A stretch of 64,000 nucleotides of DNA from positions 14,195-78,194 of the forward strand of contig DATIYF010000020.1 in assembly GCA_035517775.1 (NCBI GenBank), given 5' to 3'. Positions 57,775 through 64,000 of this stretch are shown one piece after another (position 1 is the first letter of the stretch; each line of letters opens with the position of its first letter). Made by a program: the position numbers and the translations under genes. This stretch comes from DATIYF01 sp035517775 (GTDB lineage: Bacteria > Acidobacteriota > Terriglobia > Terriglobales > Acidobacteriaceae). The notes under the pieces are model-generated. The model ran no database searches and was not told the origin of the DNA. It saw nothing but the letters and a program-made list of their open reading frames with translations.

Positions 57775-60051
57775 ATGATGACTCGCGTTCGCCGTCCGGC
57801 ATTGCTTCTGCTCTTCTTTTTCGTTACGTGCTGGGCGGCCGCCGCGCAGCAACCACTGACCAATGCCGCCATCGAGCACCGGATTGACGTGCTGGTCAAG
57901 CAAATGACGCTGCAGGAAAAGGCCGGCCAGTTGGCGCAATACGACGGCGCGTCAGACAAGAATTTGGAACTGGTGAAAGAGGGCAAGGCCGGCTCGCTCT
58001 TCAACGTGCTGGGGGCGGAGAAGGTGAACGCGGTGCAGAGAATCGCGGTCGAACAATCGCGGCTGAAGATTCCGCTGCTCTTTGGCTACGACGTAATTCA
58101 CGGCTACCGCACCATTTTCCCGGTGCCGATTGCCAGCGCGGGGAGTTTCGATCCCGCCCTGATCGAGCAGGCGGAACGCGTGGCAGCGAAGGAAGCCAGC
58201 GCCGAGGGCGTGAAATGGACGTTTGCGCCGATGGTGGATATCAGCCGCGATCCGCGCTGGGGAAGAATGGTGGAAGGCGCGGGCGAGGACCCATACCTGG
58301 GTTCCATGATCGCCGCGGCCAAGGTGCGCGGGTTTCAGGGTACAGACATATCCGATCCCGGCAGCCTGGTGGCGTGCACTAAACACTACGTCGCCTATGG
58401 GGCAGTGGAGGGCGGGCGCGATTACAACACCGTGGATATCTCAGAGCAGTTGTTGCGCGAAGTCTATCTGCCGCCGTTTCACGCGGCGGTGAAGGCAGGC
58501 ACAGACACGCTGATGTCGGCATTCGAAGACCTGAATGGCGTTCCGGCAACGGCCAACCATCACACGCTCACCGACATCCTGCGCGACGAGTGGGGTTTTC
58601 GCGGCTTTGTGGTCAGCGACTATAACGCTGTCAACGAATTGATGCCCCATGGCGTCGCGGCAGACCAGGCGCAGGCGGCGCTGATCGCGATGAAGGCGGG
58701 CCTGGATATGGATATGACCAGCGGGGCGTTCGGAACGCAAATTCCGGACCTGGTGAAATCCGGCAAGCTGCCCATGAGCGTGGTGGATGAAGCCGTCCGC
58801 GACGTGCTGCGGGTGAAGTTCCGCGCCGGGCTTTTCGAGCATCCTTATGCTGACCCCAAGCGCGAACAGACCGATCTGCTCACCCCCGAAAGCCGGCAAT
58901 TGGCGCGCAAGCTGGGGGATGAATCTATCGTTCTGCTGAAAAATGAGGGCCGTCTGCTGCCGCTGGACAAGAACACGAAGACTATCGCCGTAATCGGGCC
59001 GCTGGCCGATGACAAAGGCGACCAACTCGGCTCCTGGGCGGGACAAGGGAGAGCGGAAGATGCGGTAAGTCCGCTCGCCGGCATCAAGGCGCAATTCGCT
59101 GGCGCTGACATTCTGTATGCCAAGGGCGTAGATATTCCTTCTTTCGAGAAGCGGCGGGTGGGAGCGGGTGCGCCCGCGCCCACCTCCGCCACTGGCGCAA
59201 GCGGAGAAGCCGCCAGCGGGCCAGCCAGCATTGAGGAAGCGGTCAGCACGGCCCGTAAAGCCGATGTCGTGATCCTTTTCCTGGGAGAACTGGCGCAGAT
59301 GACGGGCGAGGCCAGCTCGCGCGCGAACCTGACTCTTCCGGGCGAGCAGCAGCAATTGCTTGAGGCTATGGTTGCCACGGGCAAGCCGGTTGTGCTGGTG
59401 CTGGAGAGCGGCCGTCCGCTTGATATCCGCTGGGCCAACGACCATGTGCCGGCAATCATGCAGGCATGGTATCTGGGAATCGAGGCGGGTAATGCAATTG
59501 CCGACGTTCTTTCGGGCGAGGTTTCCCCCAGCGCCCGGCTGGCCATGAGCTGGCCGCGCTCGGTGGGGCAGATTCCGGTTTATTACAACCATAAGAACAC
59601 CGGCCGGCCGAGTGCGCCCGACCGCTGGCACACTGGCTATCTCGATGAGAGCAGTCAGCCGCTGTTTCCCTTCGGCTATGGATTGACTTACACCACCTTC
59701 AAGTACAGCAATCTTCGGGTAGAAACCCCGGCCGTGACAGCGGCCGGAACTGTGCGCGTAAGCGCGGAAGTAGAGAACACCGGCATCCGCGCGGCCACCG
59801 AGGTGGTGCAGTTCTACGTGCACGATCAGGTTGCGCCCACCTCGCGGCCGGTGCGCGAACTGAAAGGCTTTTCGCGAGTAACGCTCGGCCCTGGCGAACA
59901 CAAGACGGTGGAGTTCACGGTCGCGGCGAACGATCTTGGCTCGTACGACCCTGAGATGAAATGGGTGGTGCCGGTGAGCACTTACGACGCGTGGGTGGCG
60001 CCCGACGCGGTCTCAGGCGTACATGGAACCTTTCAGGTAACGGCAAAATGA
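57775..60051 (+). CDS. Secreted GH3 beta-glucosidase
   Basis: 758 residues from the ATG at 57775 (GGAGG nine bases upstream). Signal peptide ends near WAAAAQQ. The GH3 (beta/alpha)8 domain (about 25-350) carries nucleophile Asp282 in FVVSDYNAV and the KHYVAYG motif. It is followed by the (alpha/beta)6 sandwich (about 380-610: GDESIVLLKNEGRLLPLDKN) and a C-terminal fibronectin III-like domain (about 660-755). It hydrolyses terminal beta-linked glucose or related sugars outside the inner membrane. The flanking esterase and peptidase make this a small extracellular degradation cluster. Confidence 0.92.
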   Translation: MMTRVRRPALLLLFFFVTCWAAAAQQPLTNAAIEHRIDVLVKQMTLQEKAGQLAQYDGASDKNLELVKEGKAGSLFNVLGAEKVNAVQRIAVEQSRLKIPLLFGYDVIHGYRTIFPVPIASAGSFDPALIEQAERVAAKEASAEGVKWTFAPMVDISRDPRWGRMVEGAGEDPYLGSMIAAAKVRGFQGTDISDPGSLVACTKHYVAYGAVEGGRDYNTVDISEQLLREVYLPPFHAAVKAGTDTLMSAFEDLNGVPATANHHTLTDILRDEWGFRGFVVSDYNAVNELMPHGVAADQAQAALIAMKAGLDMDMTSGAFGTQIPDLVKSGKLPMSVVDEAVRDVLRVKFRAGLFEHPYADPKREQTDLLTPESRQLARKLGDESIVLLKNEGRLLPLDKNTKTIAVIGPLADDKGDQLGSWAGQGRAEDAVSPLAGIKAQFAGADILYAKGVDIPSFEKRRVGAGAPAPTSATGASGEAASGPASIEEAVSTARKADVVILFLGELAQMTGEASSRANLTLPGEQQQLLEAMVATGKPVVLVLESGRPLDIRWANDHVPAIMQAWYLGIEAGNAIADVLSGEVSPSARLAMSWPRSVGQIPVYYNHKNTGRPSAPDRWHTGYLDESSQPLFPFGYGLTYTTFKYSNLRVETPAVTAAGTVRVSAEVENTGIRAATEVVQFYVHDQVAPTSRPVRELKGFSRVTLGPGEHKTVEFTVAANDLGSYDPEMKWVVPVSTYDAWVAPDAVSGVHGTFQVTAK

Positions 60052-60384
60052 AACCGGCGGTTCCACCCCAAAAATGCAGTGTCTTCTGTATATCTGACTG
60101 GTTACTACAGGTCTCTCTGTAGATCAAAACTGGAAGGCGGACGCGCAGAATTTATACGAACTTAAGAGATTGCCTGAGGTTTCGCGCCTGTTCGCACTAA
60201 CAACCCGTACACACAATCCTGAGATGTTTCAATCGCTTTGCGCCGCGCCTGCGGTTTTGGCACCCCACATGCTTTAGGGCAGAGAGTCCGTCTGCTGGCT
60301 CGCGCGCCACACCCAGGGCCCCTTCTCGGCGAGCTGCCGGCATTTTTCACTGAAGTCCAGAGACAACTCATTTGAGGAGGAAGC
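60052..60384. other. 333-bp intergenic region between the GH3 and S53 genes
   Basis: No coding content. A perfect inverted repeat CTACAG-GTCTCT-CTGTAG (60105-60122) could be an operator or a weak transcript-end hairpin for the GH3 gene. A strong ribosome site (GAGGAGGAAGC) precedes the ATG at 60385. Promoter not assignable. Confidence 0.4.
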
Positions 60385-62079
60385 ATGAAAAGCATTCGCA
60401 CTAGTGTGTCTGCAAACGGGCATTCTGTGGTGCTCGCCACTTTCGTGTTGATTTTGTTTTTTGCCGGCGCGGCCCAGGCGCAAAACTGGGTTCCTACCGC
60501 AACCCAGGCAGTCGGCCCAGCATTAGTGAACGCTATTTCGCAAGGAACGCTGCCCGATTCAACTCCCATTCACGTCAACGTCGGATTGCAGATTCAGAAT
60601 CGTGATGCTCTTGTGGCCTACGTGAAGCACACGAGCACGCCGGGGGATCCGCTTTTCGAGCAGGAAATTCAGCCGTCCGATTTTGTCGCCAATTATGCTC
60701 CGACCAGCGCGCAGGTACAGAGCGTGGTCAGCTACCTGGGCGGCGCGGGCTTCAAAAATGTCCAGGTCGAGCCCAACAATCTGGTGGTCTCTGCCGACGG
60801 CACCGCGGGCGCGGTTCGCCAGGCCTTCAACACACAACTGGGCGCGTTTCTGATCAATGGCGCCTCGGTCTATGCCAACCTGAGCGCCGCACAAGTGCCG
60901 GAAGAACTGGGCGGCATCGTGGGCGCAGTGCTGGGCCTGAACAACGCCGCTAAAATGAGCTTTCCTATGGCCAAGCAGGCCGTGAGCGTGCCGGTGTATC
61001 CGGGAGCGTACCGCCCGAAAGACCTGTGGGTTGCCTATGACGTGGGCAGCACGGCGACCGGCTCCAAGACCGCCATCGCGATTTTCGCCGAAGGCGACGT
61101 CAGCGGAGTGATCAGCGATCTGCGCCTGGCGGAAACCAACAACAGCCTGCCGAAAGTTCCGGTGCAGGTCGTCCAGGTTGGCCTCGCGAGTCCTGACACT
61201 TCGGGCGCCGACGAATTCGACATGGACACCCAGTATTCGACCGGCATGGCGCAAACCGTCTCCAAGCTCTATATCTACACGACTACTTCTCTGAGCGATT
61301 CTGACGTGGCCCTGATGTTCAATCACTTCGCCGCGCAAAAGCTGGCCCGTGCGGGCAGCGCCTCCTTCGGGCTGTGCGAAGGCTTTGCGTATCTCGATGG
61401 CTCCATGCTGGTGGATGATGATTCGTTCCTGGAAGCGGCCGCCCAGGGGCAAACCGTGTTCGCCTCAAGCGGAGATAACGGCTCAGCCTGCGGCGTAGGA
61501 ACCAATGGCGTTCCCGGCGGCGGCGCGCCCCTGGTTGAATATCCCGCGGCCTCGCCCTATGTGATTGGCGCCGGCGGCACCACGCTGCTCACCAACAGCG
61601 ATGACACTTACAACAACGAAATCACCTGGAATGCGGGCGGCGGCGGCGTCAGTCAGTTCGAGCTTTCGCCTTACTGGCAGGAGCCCGTGAACTACGCTTC
61701 GACCGTGGGCCGCGGCGTTCCCGATGTAGCCATGGACGCTGATCCCAACAGTGGCGTGTACATCTGGCTGGATGGCACTGAGCAGTGCTGCTACGGCGGC
61801 ACCAGCCTCTCCTCGCCGCTGTCTTTGGGAGTGTGGGCGCGCCTGCAGAGCGGCCATCTCAATCAGTTGGGAAATGCCGGTCCGGTGTTCTACAAAGGCG
61901 CTACGCCGATTCCGAACCCGGCCTCGCCTCCGGGATTCCACGACATTATTCTGGGGGCGAACGGCTTGTACACGGCGCTCCCCGGCTACGACTTGACCAC
62001 GGGACTGGGGTCGTTCGATATCTCAGCCTATAACGCTACCCTGCCCGAGCCCGAGACGAAGACCTGCCGCAAGCCCTAA
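60385..62079 (+). CDS. Sedolisin-family (S53) serine carboxyl peptidase
   Basis: 564 residues. Signal peptide (cleaved after AGAAQA). Pro-domain of pro-kumamolisin type to about residue 195, then the catalytic domain. The catalytic set is complete: Glu277 and Asp281 (DEFDMD), oxyanion Asp364 (SSGDNG), Ser474 (GGTSLSSP). The C-terminal calcium-site region (GFHDIILGANG, GYDLTTGLGSFD) is present. Active at acid pH outside the cell, fitting the acid soils favoured by Acidobacteria. Predicted autocatalytic removal of the pro-domain. A terminator closes the gene. Confidence 0.93.
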   Translation: MKSIRTSVSANGHSVVLATFVLILFFAGAAQAQNWVPTATQAVGPALVNAISQGTLPDSTPIHVNVGLQIQNRDALVAYVKHTSTPGDPLFEQEIQPSDFVANYAPTSAQVQSVVSYLGGAGFKNVQVEPNNLVVSADGTAGAVRQAFNTQLGAFLINGASVYANLSAAQVPEELGGIVGAVLGLNNAAKMSFPMAKQAVSVPVYPGAYRPKDLWVAYDVGSTATGSKTAIAIFAEGDVSGVISDLRLAETNNSLPKVPVQVVQVGLASPDTSGADEFDMDTQYSTGMAQTVSKLYIYTTTSLSDSDVALMFNHFAAQKLARAGSASFGLCEGFAYLDGSMLVDDDSFLEAAAQGQTVFASSGDNGSACGVGTNGVPGGGAPLVEYPAASPYVIGAGGTTLLTNSDDTYNNEITWNAGGGGVSQFELSPYWQEPVNYASTVGRGVPDVAMDADPNSGVYIWLDGTEQCCYGGTSLSSPLSLGVWARLQSGHLNQLGNAGPVFYKGATPIPNPASPPGFHDIILGANGLYTALPGYDLTTGLGSFDISAYNATLPEPETKTCRKP

Positions 62080-62098
62080 GCGGCAAGCAGAATGACCC

Positions 62099-62129
62099 GA
62101 GGCCGGCCGCAAGGCTGGCCTCGAATTTT
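62099..62129 (+). terminator. Rho-independent terminator of the S53 peptidase gene
   Basis: GAGGCCGGCC-GCAA-GGCTGGCCTC (62099-62122) forms a 10-bp stem with one G-U pair and a stable GNRA-type tetraloop, followed by GAATTTTC. It stands 20 bp after the stop codon, and the convergent motB gene ends 22 bp beyond, so it may serve both directions. Confidence 0.8.
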
Positions 62130-62150
62130 CGCTGGGCCTCTACCGCATGA

Positions 62151-62990
62151 CTATTCCTTTTTTCCCTGGCTCGGTGGCGCCGCCGGCGCCTGGTCTGGGA
62201 GAGGCGCGCCAGGCGCGGGTTTCTCTCCGGCAGTCGCGGCGGGAGCCTGCGTTTGTGCTTGCGCTTCCAGGTAGTGCACGATTACCGAGATGCGGCGGTT
62301 CGAAGGATCGAAAGGGTCTTTCGGGTTGCGCAGCTGCTGGTCGGCATAGCCGCGAACCTGTGAAACCTGGTCGGGGCGCAGGCCGTTCTGCTGCATCAGG
62401 CGGCGGGCAGCATTGGCCCGGTCGGCGGAGAGCTCCCAATTGCTGTAAACCCCTTTGCCCGAGTACGGCTTGGCATCGGTATGCCCCTCGATGGTGATTT
62501 TATTGGGAACCTTCCCCAGCTCGCGCGCCATGCGGATCAGCAGGTCCTGTCCATTGGCGTTGGGGGTTGGGCTGCCCAGGTTAAAGAAGGTGCCGGAAGC
62601 GGTTTCCAGCATTTCGATGCGCAGGCCTTCCGCGGTGACCGTCATGGTGATCTGATTCTTCAGCTGGTCGAAGTTGGTCATCTGCTGGATGGCTTTCTGC
62701 AATTTTTCTTTGAGTTCGGAGATGTTGTCCTTGGTCACGGTCGTGACCGGCAGATTTTCTCCCTTGCCGCTCTGCCGGGTGCCGGTTTCCCTGCCCGTTC
62801 CGGTGGGGTCTTTGAAATAGCCGGCGATGGCTTCGCGCACCGGCTTGTTGGTATTGAGCAGCCAGAGCACGATGAACAACGCCATCATGGCCGTCACAAA
62901 GTCGGCATAGGCAACTTTCCAGGCCCCGCCGTGGTGGCCGCCGTGTCCAACCTTCTTTTTGACAATAATGATGGGGCGTTGACTGTCCAT
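62151..62990 (-). CDS. motB: Flagellar motor stator protein MotB
   Basis: 279 residues. Basic N-terminus (IIIVKKKVGHGGHHGG), one transmembrane helix (about 29-50) carrying the proton-binding Asp30 (YADFVTAMMALFIVLWLL), a plug and linker, then the OmpA-type peptidoglycan-binding domain (about 130-250: ITIEGHTDAKPYSG, NWELSADRANAARRLMQQNG). The Pro/Ala-rich tail is unusual in length. It anchors the MotA ring to peptidoglycan and passes protons. Starts 8 bp after motA's stop. Confidence 0.92.
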   Translation of the reverse strand: MDSQRPIIIVKKKVGHGGHHGGAWKVAYADFVTAMMALFIVLWLLNTNKPVREAIAGYFKDPTGTGRETGTRQSGKGENLPVTTVTKDNISELKEKLQKAIQQMTNFDQLKNQITMTVTAEGLRIEMLETASGTFFNLGSPTPNANGQDLLIRMARELGKVPNKITIEGHTDAKPYSGKGVYSNWELSADRANAARRLMQQNGLRPDQVSQVRGYADQQLRNPKDPFDPSNRRISVIVHYLEAQAQTQAPAATAGEKPAPGAPLPDQAPAAPPSQGKKE

Positions 62991-62998
62991 ATCTTGCC

Positions 62999-63910
62999 TC
63001 AGGCCGAGGCGGCTGCGGCCGCTGGCGGTTCAGCACTGCCGCTTCCACCGCCCTCGCTGGCGCTGCGGCCGCGGCAAAGCGCCTCCACTTCCTGGAAGGA
63101 GGGCCGCACGTGGCCAGGAATGGCGCGGCGCGCCACTTCCACGGCCATGATGGGCGCGGTCCCCTTAAGGAATGAAATGATGAACACGCGCAGTACGTGC
63201 AGGTAGGCGTGTTCTTCCTCGGCGAGCTTGCCCATGTTGGCGGCGATGGGGCCAATCAATCCGTAGCACAACAGAATGCCGAGAAAGGTCCCGACCAGAG
63301 CGGCGGCCACTTTGTGGCCAATCTCCTCGGGCGGTCCGCCCAGGGCCTGCATGGTAATCACCACTCCCAGCACAGCGGCCACAATGCCCAGGCCGGGCAA
63401 GGAATCGGCCACGGTGGAAAGCGAGGAAACCGGCTGGGTCGCATTGTGATGATGCACTTCCATATCCAGCTCCAGCACCTGGTCCAGATCGAACGCTTCG
63501 GTGCCGCTCACCGCCATGCGCAGCGTGTCGCAGACGTAGTCGCGGATGTGATGGTCATTGAGGAAGGCCGGATACTTGGAGAAGACGGGACTCTTGCCGG
63601 GATCTTCGACGTCATTCTCCAGCGCCATGAGCCCTTCGCGCCGGGCCTTGTTGAGCAGGTCGTACATCATTTTCAGGGAATCGAGATAGCGCTGCTTGGT
63701 GAACTTCGATCCGCCAAAGACCCCGGTAATTCCGCCTACGATCTGCTTGAGGATGTGCAGGGGATTGGCCACCAGGATGGTGCCAGCGGCAGCGCCGCCT
63801 ATGATCAGCAACTCGGCCGGCTGCAAGAGCACGCGAATGTTGCCGTGCTCCATCAGGTAGCCGCCGATCACGCAGCCAAAGACCACCACGATACCGATGA
63901 TTGCAAACAT
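62999..63910 (-). CDS. motA: Flagellar motor stator protein MotA
   Basis: 303 residues, four transmembrane helices (about 2-20, 32-50, 170-192, 203-222). The cytoplasmic loop has the rotor-contact charges (LNKARREGLMALENDVEDP), and the third helix region has the paired prolines of the proton path (ADSLPGLGIVAAVLGVVITM). The Ala/Gly-rich tail after residue 280 is longer than in E. coli MotA. Together with MotB it forms the stator. Confidence 0.93.
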   Translation of the reverse strand: MFAIIGIVVVFGCVIGGYLMEHGNIRVLLQPAELLIIGGAAAGTILVANPLHILKQIVGGITGVFGGSKFTKQRYLDSLKMMYDLLNKARREGLMALENDVEDPGKSPVFSKYPAFLNDHHIRDYVCDTLRMAVSGTEAFDLDQVLELDMEVHHHNATQPVSSLSTVADSLPGLGIVAAVLGVVITMQALGGPPEEIGHKVAAALVGTFLGILLCYGLIGPIAANMGKLAEEEHAYLHVLRVFIISFLKGTAPIMAVEVARRAIPGHVRPSFQEVEALCRGRSASEGGGSGSAEPPAAAAASA

Positions 63911-63915
63911 GGCGA

Positions 63916-64000
63916 TCAGTTCCCCGGTCCTTGCGGCGGAGTCTCGCCTCCGGCCGCCGCCGCCGAGCTTTTGGTTTCGGGCTGGGGCAGCGAGCGCTCC
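63916..64000 (-). CDS. C-terminal end of an unidentified gene upstream of motA
   Basis: The last 27 codons are open: ERSLPQPETKSSAAAAGGET then PPQGPGN and TGA, five bases before the motA start. The Ala/Gly/Pro tail carries no family signal. In many bacteria a small flagellar gene such as flbD precedes motA, but this cannot be checked within the window. Confidence 0.4.
   Translation of the reverse strand, partial: ERSLPQPETKSSAAAAGGETPPQGPGN

Overview
The window reads as a high-G+C chromosome segment from an acidobacterium, probably of the Terriglobia/Koribacter type. This is inferred from gene content: a roughly 1,200-residue TonB-dependent receptor with an N-terminal carboxypeptidase-regulatory domain (Oar type), a HAF-repeat secreted protein, many ECF sigma factors and Ser/Thr kinases, a winged-helix/TPR membrane regulator, and several tiny Cys-containing protein families that I recognise from acidobacterial genomes. 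No rRNA or universal marker gene is present, so the assignment is not proven.

Layout. 1-2.3 kb: two ECF sigma factor genes on the minus strand. One is cut by the window edge; the other is translationally coupled to a small basic protein. They are separated by a 745-bp non-coding stretch with a 31-bp hairpin-bearing repeat and other RNA-like structures. 2.5-10.9 kb: the most unusual locus. It holds two paralogous small zinc-ribbon proteins, a fused ABC exporter, a cytoplasmic subtilase, a GAF protein, a Clp-N/GAF/nucleotide-cyclase protein and, divergently, a TPR-S/SLOG/nucleotide-cyclase protein. The domain set suggests nucleotide-linked sensing or a conflict response. 11.2-16.5 kb: TonB receptor, AhpD/CMD-like protein and aminotransferase operon. 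16.5-21.1 kb: a triple-FHA ABC transporter divergent from a membrane Ser/Thr kinase that has a near-consensus promoter. 21.3-30.6 kb: one minus-strand run encoding a two-component system, a TolC/adaptor/RND efflux system and a beta-propeller protein, next to a broken PepSY gene. 30.8-35.1 kb: HAF protein, a small acidobacterial protein and a winged-helix/TPR regulator.

35.1-50.7 kb: an accessory region. A tandem array of tRNA-like sequences (35.15-35.57 kb) lies next to a 57-bp copy of the 3' half of a tRNA-Asn gene. The intact tRNA-Asn gene with the same 57 bp is at 50.67 kb. The 14.9 kb between the two copies is therefore a candidate integrated island. I see no integrase in it. It carries a glycosyltransferase/GH130 pair, stress and envelope proteins (RRM protein, CRP/FNR regulator, receiver-domain protein, DUF3309, OmpA, Thivi_2564, SYLF) and a cluster of very small Cys-rich proteins, several too short for routine gene calling.

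51.4-64 kb: ordinary chromosome again. It holds an MgtC/DUF4010 membrane protein, an MsbA-like exporter followed by a MacB-type ABC ATPase/permease pair and an esterase, a GH3 beta-glucosidase, an S53 (sedolisin) peptidase with a clear terminator, and the flagellar stator genes motB-motA on the minus strand with the end of one further gene at the window edge. No CRISPR array, transposase or prophage structural gene was seen.
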